Origin: JABURQ01 sp029243145
Lineage (GTDB): Bacteria > Planctomycetota > Planctomycetia > Planctomycetales > Planctomycetaceae
DNA: 64,000 bases
Assembly: GCA_965660145.1 (NCBI GenBank)
Contig: CBFHYX010000007.1
Span: 1-64,000 of the forward strand
Direction of reading: 5' to 3'
A program made the translations under genes and the position numbers. The notes below the pieces were generated by a model. The model had not been told where the DNA came from and searched no databases. It worked only from the letters and a program-made list of their open reading frames with translations. Positions 53,690-63,945 of the stretch are shown here, piece by piece (position 1 is the first letter of the stretch; each line of letters begins with the position of its first letter).

Positions 53690-56071
53690 ATGTCTTTAGC
53701 AACCATGTTTCCGTTGAGTGTTTATCTGATGTTGGCGATGTCCTCGTTTGTGCTGTTGTATGCGGAAGGCACTCTGTTTCCCGCCGTCCTGACGATTCCT
53801 CTGGCATTTATTGGATATCTCTATAGCGAACGAAAATCAGTCTTGGTGCTGTCCGGCTGGATGGCAAATCTGATTGGGCTGTTTGCCTTGGCTGCCGCAG
53901 CGCGTGAATTTATGTCAGATAACCCCGAGGGGCGGCTGCTTTCAGGAGCACACTTGTTGGTTTATCTGTCGTGGTTGGTGATCTTTTCGACAAAATCTCG
54001 ACAACACTATTGGTGGACGATTGCGCTCAGTCTGTTGCAGGTCGCCGTCAGTTCGGTGTTGATGGACAGTGTCGAATACGGCTTCTTCCTGATGATATTT
54101 GCGTTGATGTCAATCTGGACGGTCTCATTGTTCACTTTGTTTCAAGCGTATCGAGACGAAAACGATGATGAAGGCTCCGAACTGACGACGATGGAGTCTG
54201 GGATGTCGCAGCGTTTGAATCCCCATCATGTCGTCTCTTCGCAAGGGCGAATCTTGTTTGGGATGCCGAGCCGGTCCATTGGTGGTGTGGAGTATGATGC
54301 TCATGCAAAATGGATCGGGTTACGGTTTGCCGGGCGAGCAGTTGGGATTACTTTTGCCTGCCTGCTTATTGGAGTGGGATTTTTTATGTGCATCCCAAGA
54401 CTCTGGGCCGATTTGAATCCGTTCGAGAATGAATCTCTCGAAGGGGTGCAAGTTAAGTTCGATCAAAAAGTTCGCCTCGGTGATATGGGGGCGATTCTAG
54501 AGAGCCGGCAACCCGCACTGAATATTCAGATATTTGATGGTGCCAATGAATTACCCGTTCCGATGGAATCATTCTTGTCGCGACACGGTATGGACGAGCC
54601 CTATTTTCGTGGGACGTCAATGGATTTATATTCGGAAGATTACACCTGGAGCACTTCGAAAGAAACGACTAACCCTGTGAGACCTTCGTTCGACGGGCGA
54701 GACTCGCATTTCAGGCAGCACATCGAGCTGGAAGCGGTCGGTACACCGTTTCTCTTTTGCCTGCACCCGGTGATGGCAATGAAAATTCGATCTCCACGCA
54801 ATGATGGGTATTTCTTCGACGGAGTGTACTCCACCTTGTTCCGTCAAAACAAACGCAATCTCTCTTCAAGAATGATCTATGATGCGTACTCTCCCAAATA
54901 CAAGATGGCTCAAATCTTCTATGTCGAACGCTATATGGATCTGCCACGGAAAAGTGATCTCAATGGAATCTTCATTCAATTTCCTGAAAGCCGCTTACCT
55001 CGAGTTCGCCAACTTGCTCTCGATGCGGCCAATCTCAAAGAAAATGACTTGCCGCTTGATTACGGTGCTGAGACCGAAATTGCCGTTCAGCGGATAGTTT
55101 TACATTTGCGAGATTCAGGACAGTACTCCTATTCACTGAGTGCGGAAATTATCGATCCAAACATCGATCCGGTCGAAGATTTCCTCTTCAATCGTCAGCG
55201 TGGACATTGTGAATATTATGCATCGTCATTGGCATTGATGTTACGTTCGATTGGTGTGCCAACGCGCATCGTCAATGGATACAAAGGGGGGGATGTTGAC
55301 GAGTCATCGGGGATCTGGCATGTGCAGCAACGCCATGCTCACGCGTGGGTCGAAGCGTTTTATGGAAATCGCTGGCATACGCTCGATGCGACTCCCGCCG
55401 CAGAACGAGAGGAATCGGTCGCCTCTGTGGGGAGCGAACGAATGAGTTGGGTGGAATTCAAGCAATACCTGCAAAGTCAATGGGCGCGATATTTCGTAGG
55501 CATGAGTTTCAATTTTCAACGTCAGAATATCTATCGGATGACAATCGATGAACTCAAAGCCTTTGGTCGCTCTTTGGTGGTTTCATTGAAGGGAGCCGTC
55601 GCGCAAGTGATCGATTTTATCAAACACCCCGAGCGCTGGTTCAGCCTGCGCGGAGGAGTGACTGCTTTTGTACTTCTAAGCCTGTTGACGGGATTATTGT
55701 TTCTGCTCAAATGGTGTTATCGCAAGCTGAAGAATCTGTTCCTGAAGCAAAACAGAACCGCACGCAAACGACGGCAGATTGAGTTTTATGAGCGGTTCTT
55801 ACGGGTTTGTGAAAGAAATCGACTCCTCAAAAAACCTCAACAAACCCCACGAGAGTTTGCACTTCAGGTCTCTCAGGAATGGAATCCGATCTTAGCAGCC
55901 AACGGCATGGCGACGTTGCCACGTTCATTAGTCGAGAAGTTCTACACGATCAGGTACGGCGACGAACCGCTCGTGAAAAGTGAAGAGCAGGAGTTATTGG
56001 AGACACTTCGGATTCTGGAAAAGGCATTCCAGCAACAACCAACGATAAAACCGACCGCGGTCGCATCCTGA
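53690..56071 (+). CDS. Membrane transglutaminase-like protein
   Basis: 793 residues from ATG 53690, with AAGGA upstream overlapping the DUF58 3' end. About six N-terminal TM segments precede a large outside domain. The transglutaminase core (about 480-590) has the triad in RGHCEYYASSLALMLRS (Cys), HAHAWVEAFYGNRWH (His) and TLDATPAAEREE (Asp). A late TM (about 650-675) and a cytoplasmic tail follow. It may cleave or modify peptides outside the membrane. It is co-transcribed with the DUF58 gene. Confidence 0.88.
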   Translation: MSLATMFPLSVYLMLAMSSFVLLYAEGTLFPAVLTIPLAFIGYLYSERKSVLVLSGWMANLIGLFALAAAAREFMSDNPEGRLLSGAHLLVYLSWLVIFSTKSRQHYWWTIALSLLQVAVSSVLMDSVEYGFFLMIFALMSIWTVSLFTLFQAYRDENDDEGSELTTMESGMSQRLNPHHVVSSQGRILFGMPSRSIGGVEYDAHAKWIGLRFAGRAVGITFACLLIGVGFFMCIPRLWADLNPFENESLEGVQVKFDQKVRLGDMGAILESRQPALNIQIFDGANELPVPMESFLSRHGMDEPYFRGTSMDLYSEDYTWSTSKETTNPVRPSFDGRDSHFRQHIELEAVGTPFLFCLHPVMAMKIRSPRNDGYFFDGVYSTLFRQNKRNLSSRMIYDAYSPKYKMAQIFYVERYMDLPRKSDLNGIFIQFPESRLPRVRQLALDAANLKENDLPLDYGAETEIAVQRIVLHLRDSGQYSYSLSAEIIDPNIDPVEDFLFNRQRGHCEYYASSLALMLRSIGVPTRIVNGYKGGDVDESSGIWHVQQRHAHAWVEAFYGNRWHTLDATPAAEREESVASVGSERMSWVEFKQYLQSQWARYFVGMSFNFQRQNIYRMTIDELKAFGRSLVVSLKGAVAQVIDFIKHPERWFSLRGGVTAFVLLSLLTGLLFLLKWCYRKLKNLFLKQNRTARKRRQIEFYERFLRVCERNRLLKKPQQTPREFALQVSQEWNPILAANGMATLPRSLVEKFYTIRYGDEPLVKSEEQELLETLRILEKAFQQQPTIKPTAVAS

Positions 56072-56081
56072 AAGTTGTGAA

Positions 56082-57821
56082 TCAATGTTTGCCGCGTAAG
56101 CGAGGGTCGGCGGCATCTCGAAAGGCTTCGGCGACCAGGTTGTAAGAGGTGATGGTCAAGAAGATGGCCATACCAGGATAGAAGATAATCCAGGGTGCTG
56201 AATCGAGATAATCACGTCCCGTGGCCAGAATTCCTCCCCATGAAGGCGTCGGGACACTGATTCCCAGTCCTAAAAAGGAGAGAGCCGATTCCGTTAGTAT
56301 CGCCCCGGCAACGCCAAATGTTGCCGACACCAAAACAGGGGCCATGGCATTGGGGAGAATATGCTTGAAGATAATTCGCCACGGAGAGTAACCGAGTGCC
56401 CGTCCTGCCAAAACAAACTCTTGGTTAGAGAGCCTCAAAAATTCACCACGCACCAGTCGCGCAATTCCCGTCCAACTGGTTAAGCCAATCACGATCATGA
56501 TCTTGAAGATACCCGGCCCCAGAAACGCGACAATCGCCAGAATTAAAAAGAAGCTGGGGAAACAAATCACAATTTCAATCACGCGGGAAATTAGTATGTC
56601 GGCGGTGCCGCGAAAATATCCGGCAATCGACCCGACAATAATTCCAATCGTCAAGGCGATTGAGACAGACACGATTCCGACGGCTAGGCTCACACGCCCC
56701 CCCCAGATCATGCGGGTGAAAAGATCACGACCGCTATCATCGGTCCCCATGATGTGAGGACGCGACCACGGCAGCACGTTGTGACGAACGTCGTCTTCAT
56801 TCTTGTTCGGAGCATCCTTGTCGCTCTGCTGCGAACCCTGTATCTCTTCAAGCAAAAGCTTCTGTTCCCGTTGCACGGCTTCTTCTTTGAGTTGCTGAAG
56901 TTCTTCAGGAGTGAGGATAGAGCTGGTAAAACCAGCCATTTTCTGTGGTTCGGCGAACAGTAAGTCGAGATTGCTTTCGTCGAGTGCGAAGGGAACGAGT
57001 GGCCAGACCACACTCTCGTAAATCACATCAGCGTCCTCCGCATTTGTAGAATTCGCATATAATCCGGCACGATACGGTGTGATGTCCACTCTCTCGGGAA
57101 CCATCAGCTTCCAACAAAGTGCGCTCACTACTGGGATAATTATGTAGACAAGTGGAATCAGCTTTTTTTTACCGGAAGGATCGCAACGATTGACGAATGG
57201 CATCCAGATTGGAGCAAATACGACAATGGGGATAAACACCATGAAACCGATATCGGACCACGAGAGCGATTGGAACACAGGCCAATAAGTTCTACTCGTC
57301 AGATGATCGGAGACATCTCGATATTCCGAACGGAATTCTGATCGCATCGATTTCAGATCACTCCGCACAGAAGCGTCCGTGACGGCCAGCTGAGACAGAT
57401 CGGCAATCTGCGATGCGCGTTCGGAAAAAGAACGACGCTGCTCTGTCGGAAGTCGTGAGGCGATAAAGCGACCGGTCTCACCAATCACACGCGCTTCGCG
57501 CCGAGCATTTGCCAACTCCTCTGCAGTTGGTTCGTCAGGCAAGCGACTGATTTTTAATGCCAGTGTGGTGATGGTGCGAATCGATTCATCGATTTCATAT
57601 CGATTGATCCCGTAATACCAGATCGGTCGATTGTTGGCGATGAATGGTGCGAAGACGCTGACAGCGATCAATAAGATGATCACCCAGCCCGATAAGACCG
57701 CCAGCTTTCGTTTGCGGAATTCTCGCATAATCAGCGACCACTGACTCTGTTCTTTGATATTTGCTTCCGCGGGAGCGGATTCCGTGCGACTCAAAGTGCT
57801 CTCCGTATCAGCGATTTTCAA
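56082..57821 (-). CDS. OppC-like ABC permease with extra N-terminal region
   Basis: 579 residues, against about 300 for OppC/DppC. The usual N-terminal TM (about 36-57) and a 130-residue outside helical region are followed by two extra TM (about 190-240), another soluble segment ending in a Gln/Lys coiled stretch, then the normal entry GTDDSGRDLFTRMIWGGRV and the EAA loop FVLAGRALGYSPWRIIFKHI (about 470-490). It pairs with the upstream permease, overlapping it by 14 bases. No ATPase gene follows. Confidence 0.9.
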   Translation of the reverse strand: MKIADTESTLSRTESAPAEANIKEQSQWSLIMREFRKRKLAVLSGWVIILLIAVSVFAPFIANNRPIWYYGINRYEIDESIRTITTLALKISRLPDEPTAEELANARREARVIGETGRFIASRLPTEQRRSFSERASQIADLSQLAVTDASVRSDLKSMRSEFRSEYRDVSDHLTSRTYWPVFQSLSWSDIGFMVFIPIVVFAPIWMPFVNRCDPSGKKKLIPLVYIIIPVVSALCWKLMVPERVDITPYRAGLYANSTNAEDADVIYESVVWPLVPFALDESNLDLLFAEPQKMAGFTSSILTPEELQQLKEEAVQREQKLLLEEIQGSQQSDKDAPNKNEDDVRHNVLPWSRPHIMGTDDSGRDLFTRMIWGGRVSLAVGIVSVSIALTIGIIVGSIAGYFRGTADILISRVIEIVICFPSFFLILAIVAFLGPGIFKIMIVIGLTSWTGIARLVRGEFLRLSNQEFVLAGRALGYSPWRIIFKHILPNAMAPVLVSATFGVAGAILTESALSFLGLGISVPTPSWGGILATGRDYLDSAPWIIFYPGMAIFLTITSYNLVAEAFRDAADPRLRGKH

Positions 57822-58812
57822 AGGAAACTTGAGGGTTCACCAGAACGTATAGAATATCGGAAACCAAAATTCCAAAGAGCGTCATGACGGCTGATAAAAT
57901 CAGCGTTGCCATCACGATGTCATACTCACGTAAAAAGATAGCGTTGATGGTGTAATATCCCATGCCGTTAATTTGGAAAATCGTCTCAATAATAACGCTC
58001 CCACCAATCAAAAATGGAAGTAACGAAGCAAACAAAGTGATCACCGGAAACAAACCGTTTCTCAGGGCGTGTACAAAAATCAATCGTTTCTTGCTCACTC
58101 CTTTGGCTTCAGCCGTACGGATGTAATCCTGATGGATGACTTCCAGCATTCCCGCGCGCATTTGACGACTGAGATAAGCCAGTCCGCCGTAAGTCAGACA
58201 GACAATTGGTAGGAAAATGTGGTGAAAGTAATCTTTGAATTTCCCGAGCGTGGTGAGTTCCTCATAATTGTCAGAGGTGAGGCCCAAGATGGGGAACCAA
58301 ATCATTTGCGAACGGTCAGAGAAGTTCATCCGCAAAAGTTCGGCAATCCAAAAGGAAGGTAACGAATACAAAATGAACAATGTGACTGTGGAAATGATGT
58401 CTGCATTTGATCGGGGGAACGCCGCACTCATAATCCCGAGCGGAATGGCGATCAGATAGATCAATGCGAAAACAATCAAATTGAGTTGCATGGTGATCAG
58501 CAGACTCGATTTGAGATCGGGCCAAACCGGGCGGTTCCGCAGGATCTCTTTTAAGTCCATCGTGACCAATCGTTTGAGGAAATAGCCAAACTGAATATGG
58601 ACCGGTTTGTCAAAATGCCAGCGTTCGCGAAACCTCTTCATGGCATCTTGCGTGGACTTTTGTGAGTCCATGCCTGCTGCGCCCTGTCCACCACCAAACT
58701 TCATCGAAGTTGGGTCGCCGGGGGCCAATTTAATTACAAAAAACGAGAGCAATATAATTCCCAATAAAGTGGGAATCATCAACAGCAATCGTTTGGCGAT
58801 GTATCGGATCAC
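57808..58812 (-). CDS. OppB-like ABC permease
   Basis: 334 residues. The N-terminus MIRYIAKRLLLMIPTLLGII and the motif FVIKLAPGDPTSM are standard for OppB/DppB. The EAA-type loop DYIRTAEAKGVSKKRLIFVH and GGSVIIETIFQINGMGYY lie in the second half, within about six TM. It forms the channel with the OppC-like protein and takes substrate from the lipoprotein encoded upstream. Confidence 0.93.
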   Translation of the reverse strand: MIRYIAKRLLLMIPTLLGIILLSFFVIKLAPGDPTSMKFGGGQGAAGMDSQKSTQDAMKRFRERWHFDKPVHIQFGYFLKRLVTMDLKEILRNRPVWPDLKSSLLITMQLNLIVFALIYLIAIPLGIMSAAFPRSNADIISTVTLFILYSLPSFWIAELLRMNFSDRSQMIWFPILGLTSDNYEELTTLGKFKDYFHHIFLPIVCLTYGGLAYLSRQMRAGMLEVIHQDYIRTAEAKGVSKKRLIFVHALRNGLFPVITLFASLLPFLIGGSVIIETIFQINGMGYYTINAIFLREYDIVMATLILSAVMTLFGILVSDILYVLVNPQVSFENR

Positions 58813-58854
58813 CAGTCACATCCTCCGTGAGATCAATTGTAACCTTGAGCGAAA

Positions 58855-61257
58855 TTAGTTCTGCTGCAACTCTTTGGGAACCCACCATTCGGTGAGGTCA
58901 AAACCTGGTCGAATCCGGTACCATTTCACACCTCTAAACCGTTTGTTATAAGCGCCGTGATCTTTGCCCGTGTACAAGAATGTGTAAGGTTGCTCGCGAT
59001 CCAGAATGCGGTGCAACGAATTAAAAATGGCCGATCGTTTGTCTTTATCGACGGTGACCCGAACCTGTTCAATCAATTCATCGGCTTCTGTCGAAGCAAA
59101 AGCGACATGGTTGCTGCTGCGTTCTTCATTCGCCTGCGAAGAGTGCCAGATTTGATAGGGGTCACTTTCCAGAGGACTCCTCCAGCCGAGAGTGACGGCA
59201 TCGAATTTTCGATTCATGACATTTTCGAGGAACGAGGCCCATTCCAGTTGTTTGACATCGACTTGAATGCCGACGGATTTGCAGTTTTCCTGAAGTAGTC
59301 CCGCCAGGATTTCCGTTGATTTTCGGCCCGTCGCCGTCAGTAACGTAAACTCGAACTTTTTCCCGTCTTTGTCGAGAATGCCGTCGCCATCGGTGTCGGC
59401 CCAACCCGCTTCTTCCAAGAGATCTCGTGCCGCCTCTGGATCGTAACCGATGGGCTTCACGGCCAGGTCGTAAGCGGGAGAGAAATAGTAAGCCGAGCCA
59501 GAAACCAGAACCCCCTGCCCGTACAGTTTTTTCTCGAGAAAGTCTTCTAGGTCCAGTAGTAAAGCCAGTGCCAGCCTGACTTCACGTTGTTGGAACATGG
59601 GCTCCTTCAAGTTCCATCCAATATAGGAAAACGAAGGGACATACCAGTGAGCCATGACATACTTGTTTTTGAACCAACTCGGTTCCGGGACGAGATCCTC
59701 GAATGCCTGCTCGGCAGTCATGCGGTAAAGAAAATCGATATCACCCGATTTCAAGGCCAAGAGAGCGGTCGTGTCTTGGTTGATAAATTTGAACACAATT
59801 TCGTCGAGATAACCTTTGTATTTGTCAGTCCAATAATTGGGATTTCGTTTGAGGATGAGCCGATCATTATCGATCCATTGATCGACGACATACGGTCCCG
59901 TTCCCATGGGGGCGCGGTTATATCGCGTGTCGGTGTTAAAGAATTCTGCAAACTTCAGCCCGTGAACACTTAACTTTTTCTGTGCATTCTCTTCCTCTTC
60001 GGTCAATTCCTCCATGACGAGAGTCAGTCCATCCTCTTTGAAGAACTGTTGGAAGAGATGGAGCGGTGGGCCGTAAACGGGTAATCCTGCCGTCACCTCA
60101 AAAGCTTTGAAATACTGTTCGCGATACTGCATACGGACAGTGAGCGAGTCCAACGCGTCGCAGCGAATGACATTGTCGTAATAGACTCGAATAGAGTCAC
60201 CATCGACGAAATTATTATTGATCACATGATAGGCGAAAACGAGATCGGCAGAGGTATAAGGGGTTCCATTAGACCAGCGAACTCTCTCGTCAATGTTGTA
60301 GGTGTAGACAGTGCCTCGTTGGAGATCGACATAATCATCTTTGGAGAGTTCGAGATATTCCTTGTCACCCAAAAATTCTTTGAGTGACGATTTAGGAGAA
60401 AGCGCCATTACTTTTAAGCTGCCATCAGGGCTCTCTTCCGCAGAACCAATAATTTCATACCCGGTTTTGACTGCATACTTTCCGGGAGTAATTCCCGTGA
60501 CGACGATTTTTCCGTCATCATCACTCCACAGGTGATAACCATTTTGAGGAGCACCCACGATGTCTCCCATCGGGAACAAACCAACCCAAATGTCACCCAA
60601 AGACTTCTTGTCTGGTCCATAAGTCATCAGGGTCATTGTTGGCGGGGTATCGTCTTTCTTAAACTTCGGGTAGTCCAGTTCCGTTTCAGTGACCGGTTTT
60701 TCCCCTTCGAGGCTGACAAATCGTTCTTTCCCCACATAATCTGGGGAAAGCTTAATGGAGTCCTCCTCAATCCAGCTTTTGGCCATTAACGGTTCAAACT
60801 CAAATGTTTCTGGATTCTGGGCTGCCATCGCCTGAACCAGATAAGGATCCGACATAATCGATTGCACCGCCGATGACTCGGTGATCGGATTCATGGTCTT
60901 CGGTTCGGATTCAATTCGCATGACAATGCGGCCACCTGCCACGGGTTGCGAAGATGAGTTTTTAGCATCGGGATTCCCGACATCAGCGGGAATGGGCTCA
61001 CCAATGACCAGGGTTTCGCCTTTTTGATCGACGCGTGGAATCGGAATCCCGGCTAACTCTTCCATCAACTCGTAAGTGGGAACGTCTTCGAACGTCTCGT
61101 TGAACTGGCGCGATTCTTGGCCGGCGTTCTCATTCGCAGAAGTTCCATCTGATCCTCCTGAGGAACCGGTTGGTTCATCGTCGCCACCGCATCCGATGAA
61201 GAAGAGGCCGCAAAGCAATGCGAGAATGATGCGTGTCCATTGAGGCAGCGTTGACAT
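58855..61257 (-). CDS. Peptide ABC transporter binding lipoprotein with inserted domain
   Basis: About 800 residues from ATG 61257 (AAGGAG 6 nt upstream); OppA proteins usually have about 540. The lipobox FFIGCGG predicts a lipoprotein. Family-5 binding signatures are VYTYNIDERVRWSNGTPYTS, NRAPMGTGPYVVDQWIDND and YGQGVLVSGSAYYFSPAYDL. Residues about 200-300 form an inserted beta-rich segment (TMTLMTYGPDKKSLGDIWVG through YAVKTGYEIIG) like a carboxypeptidase-regulatory fold. The unit with oppB- and oppC-like genes runs in the same direction. Confidence 0.9.
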   Translation of the reverse strand: MSTLPQWTRIILALLCGLFFIGCGGDDEPTGSSGGSDGTSANENAGQESRQFNETFEDVPTYELMEELAGIPIPRVDQKGETLVIGEPIPADVGNPDAKNSSSQPVAGGRIVMRIESEPKTMNPITESSAVQSIMSDPYLVQAMAAQNPETFEFEPLMAKSWIEEDSIKLSPDYVGKERFVSLEGEKPVTETELDYPKFKKDDTPPTMTLMTYGPDKKSLGDIWVGLFPMGDIVGAPQNGYHLWSDDDGKIVVTGITPGKYAVKTGYEIIGSAEESPDGSLKVMALSPKSSLKEFLGDKEYLELSKDDYVDLQRGTVYTYNIDERVRWSNGTPYTSADLVFAYHVINNNFVDGDSIRVYYDNVIRCDALDSLTVRMQYREQYFKAFEVTAGLPVYGPPLHLFQQFFKEDGLTLVMEELTEEEENAQKKLSVHGLKFAEFFNTDTRYNRAPMGTGPYVVDQWIDNDRLILKRNPNYWTDKYKGYLDEIVFKFINQDTTALLALKSGDIDFLYRMTAEQAFEDLVPEPSWFKNKYVMAHWYVPSFSYIGWNLKEPMFQQREVRLALALLLDLEDFLEKKLYGQGVLVSGSAYYFSPAYDLAVKPIGYDPEAARDLLEEAGWADTDGDGILDKDGKKFEFTLLTATGRKSTEILAGLLQENCKSVGIQVDVKQLEWASFLENVMNRKFDAVTLGWRSPLESDPYQIWHSSQANEERSSNHVAFASTEADELIEQVRVTVDKDKRSAIFNSLHRILDREQPYTFLYTGKDHGAYNKRFRGVKWYRIRPGFDLTEWWVPKELQQN

Positions 61258-61517
61258 GAGAACTCCTTGACTTCGATGTCGATCATAGTGTCGGGTGTGC
61301 GCCCGGAACCAAATGGGATTGCTGGATCGATTGTGGCAATTCTGGCACAATGCCGCAACCCCTTTTTCTTCAGTGTTTTACGCCGGGAAAGAACACCTCG
61401 TTGGGGCAACTTTCAGGGATTTTAATTGCTCTTCTGAGTCGAGACGATCAGGATCTCGAACAGACCACTCTGAAAACATTGATAGTTTGTCTGGAATCAC
61501 CTCAGAAAGCACTCTTC

Positions 61518-62621
61518 ATGAAGAAATATCGCGTCGCCATCATCGGTCATACCGGACAGGGAAACTTCGGTCATGGTCTCGATACCGTCTGGAAGTCACT
61601 GCCTGAACGTTTCACAGTCGCCGGTGTCACCGACCTGAATGAGCAAGGTCTGGCAAACGCCGTCGAGAAGACGGGAGCCGAAAAAGGCTTCACCGATTAC
61701 GAAAAAATGCTGAAGGAGTTGCGACCCGATATTGTTGCCGTCTGTCCCCGCTGGATCACACGGCATCACGAATTGGCGATGGCGGCCGCCGATTATAATT
61801 GCCACATCTTCATGGAAAAGCCGTTCTGCCGAACAATGGCTGAAGCCGACGAAGTTGTGAGTACGCTTGAGATGAAACATCTCAAACTGGCCATCGCACA
61901 TCAATCGCGCTACTCACCCATTCTCAAATTGACCAAACGATTGATCAAAGAGGGAGCCATCGGCACGCCGCTCGAAATTCGCGGACGTGGCAAAGAAGAC
62001 CGTCGCGGCGGAGGAGAAGACTTGTGGGTGCTCGGTTCGCATGTGCTCGATTTGTTCCGAGGATATTTTGGCGATGTGGATTCCTGTCGGGCGACTGTCA
62101 TGAATGCGGGAAAGCCGGCTGAAATGAGTCAGGTTGTGGAAGGGGGCGAAGGGCTCGGCCCGTTGTTGGGAGACGAATTGCACGCGGAATATACGTTTGC
62201 CGATTCCCCGGTGCGTGGCTATTTCTCATCGGTCCGAAATATGGGAGGCAGTCCGTCACGTTTTGGATTGCAGATTTTTGGTTCCCAAGGAGTCATTGAT
62301 TACTATCCCAATTATCTGACGCCAGCGTTCATCCTGAAAGATTCCAGTTGGTCTCCGGGAAGAACTGAAAAAGCTTGGGAAAAGATTTCGTCAGCCGGCA
62401 TTGGACTTCCCGAAGTGAAACCCGACATCGGCATGACGGGAGGCAACAAAGCCGCTGTTTTGGATCTGGTGGACGCCATCGAGAAAGATCGCCCGACACA
62501 ATCGAACGCGGAGGATGCACGCGCCTCAATGGAGTTGATTCTGTCGGTGTACGAGTCCTATCGACAAAACGATGTCGTCAGCCTGCCACTCGAAAATCGC
62601 CAGCATCCGTTGGTGGGATGA
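61518..62621 (+). CDS. Gfo/Idh/MocA family oxidoreductase
   Basis: 367 residues from ATG 61518; an in-frame upstream start at 61350 lacks a ribosome site. The NAD(P)-binding motif is VAIIGHTGQGNFGHGLDTVW (GxTGxG variant), then CHIFMEKPFCRTMAEADEVV with the family's EKP motif, and the C-terminal fold through GSQGVIDYYPN. These dehydrogenases act on sugars and polyols; the substrate is unknown. It is divergent from the ABC transporter unit. Confidence 0.9.
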   Translation: MKKYRVAIIGHTGQGNFGHGLDTVWKSLPERFTVAGVTDLNEQGLANAVEKTGAEKGFTDYEKMLKELRPDIVAVCPRWITRHHELAMAAADYNCHIFMEKPFCRTMAEADEVVSTLEMKHLKLAIAHQSRYSPILKLTKRLIKEGAIGTPLEIRGRGKEDRRGGGEDLWVLGSHVLDLFRGYFGDVDSCRATVMNAGKPAEMSQVVEGGEGLGPLLGDELHAEYTFADSPVRGYFSSVRNMGGSPSRFGLQIFGSQGVIDYYPNYLTPAFILKDSSWSPGRTEKAWEKISSAGIGLPEVKPDIGMTGGNKAAVLDLVDAIEKDRPTQSNAEDARASMELILSVYESYRQNDVVSLPLENRQHPLVG

Positions 62622-62940
62622 GTTGAAGATTTGTTGTTCCCGTTATTAGGTCTATTATCTTGTAGAACAATTCTGCATCGCTCCTTCTGCTAGGGGACTG
62701 TCGCTACGATTACGCCAACACTTGCTTTCTTTATCCGCGAAATCGGCGTGATCCGCGGTTCTCCTTTTTCTGGCCACAAGAATCACAAGAAATCACAAAG
62801 AGAGTATTTTGTGCCATCTGAGTTCAGAGTTCCATGGTGCTCTTGTTGTTGTGAGTCATAAAACAAGAACACTAATCATCGCTAATCTTCACTGATCAGA
62901 ATCATTCCATCTGTTGAACGTAAATGAGTACAGGTGACTG

Positions 62941-62984
62941 CTTTCTCTGCGTTCTCTGCGTTCTCAGCGAACTCTGCGGTTCAA
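62941..62984. repeat. TCTCTGCG heptamer-type repeat
   Basis: TTCTCTGCGTTCTCTGCG then TTCTCAGCGAACTCTGCGGTTCAA. Related copies lie at 8101-8134, 28701-28730 and 63500-63530. Confidence 0.8.
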
Positions 62985-62995
62985 CCTCATTCCGC

Positions 62996-63125
62996 TGGGT
63001 GACGAATGTCACAAGGCGACTCGTCATGATTGATCAAGTGAGTGAGTCACGTGCCTGACCCAAATCCACCCAGACGATGATTCATCTTGTCGCAGCACGA
63101 CCTATTCAGGACGGGCCACCCGAGT
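62996..63125. repeat. GGGTGACG...CTATTCAGGACG repeat, copy 2
   Basis: Matches the blocks of 28378-28515: GGGTGACGAATGTCACAAG, CGACTCGTCATGAT, and CTATTCAGGACGGGCCACCC. Confidence 0.7.
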
Positions 63126-63629
63126 TAAGTAGTCGGCTTCCTGATTTCCTGATTAAAATATCTGGAACACTCATCATCGCTCATCTTCACTGGTCAGGTC
63201 ATTGCAACTCATTAGCGTTTATCAGTGGAGATCAGTGTTCTTTTAATTTTTCTCTACGATTGCGTGTCGCTGCGCGAGTATATTTGTATTGAATCTCTGG
63301 AGTGCTCCGGTTCGTCGGAGCTTTCCCTCTCCCTCGGCGTGACTTGTGTTGGCGACCGGAATAATAAAGAAAGCGGTGACAAGTCACCGCACTCCAAAGT
63401 CATCAGCCGCCCCTCTGGGGCTGTTGAAAATAAATCGTCACCCAAACCCAGGGCGTCGCCCTGGGCTGACATATTGCCGGGCCGTTGGCCCTGTTTCTAC
63501 TCTGTGTTCTCAGCGAACTCTGCGGTTTCCCCGAACTTTTTCCCCTGCGTCGCCGCGCCGCTGCGCGAGTCAAATATCTTCATTCACTGGCGGAAAAGCC
63601 GCCAGTGACATCCGATTTGTTTTTCTTTG

Positions 63630-63945
63630 CGATGCTTCGTGTCTCGGCGTCTTTGCGTCAAAAAAATTGGTCGCTCAGACTCGTCTTGCCAAACGCGCAG
63701 TACCAGAGTTAGCGTTCGTGGTTCGCTTGACAGCGATTCGATCTTTGGCAATTTGAACGTCATCACTGCCGGTTTATGAGCCCAGAGTTCTTAGGCTGTT
63801 GATCAATGACGACCGCTGCAACGTGAGAAAGGGAGCGATCTCGCGTGACGTGGAAAATGCGTCCACATAAAAAACGATGTCTCACCAAAACGAGGAGATT
63901 CGCGTAAAGCGAAGAGAGCCAGCAACTTGCTCAAGAGTACACAAT
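63630..63945. repeat. Long dispersed repeat, copy 2
   Basis: Shares the three blocks described for 28866-29340 in the same order and orientation, with a shorter spacer between blocks two and three. Confidence 0.8.

Noticed and set aside
63225..63756. Overlapping plus-strand frames at the right edge
   Set aside because: They are built entirely of repeat families seen elsewhere in the window.
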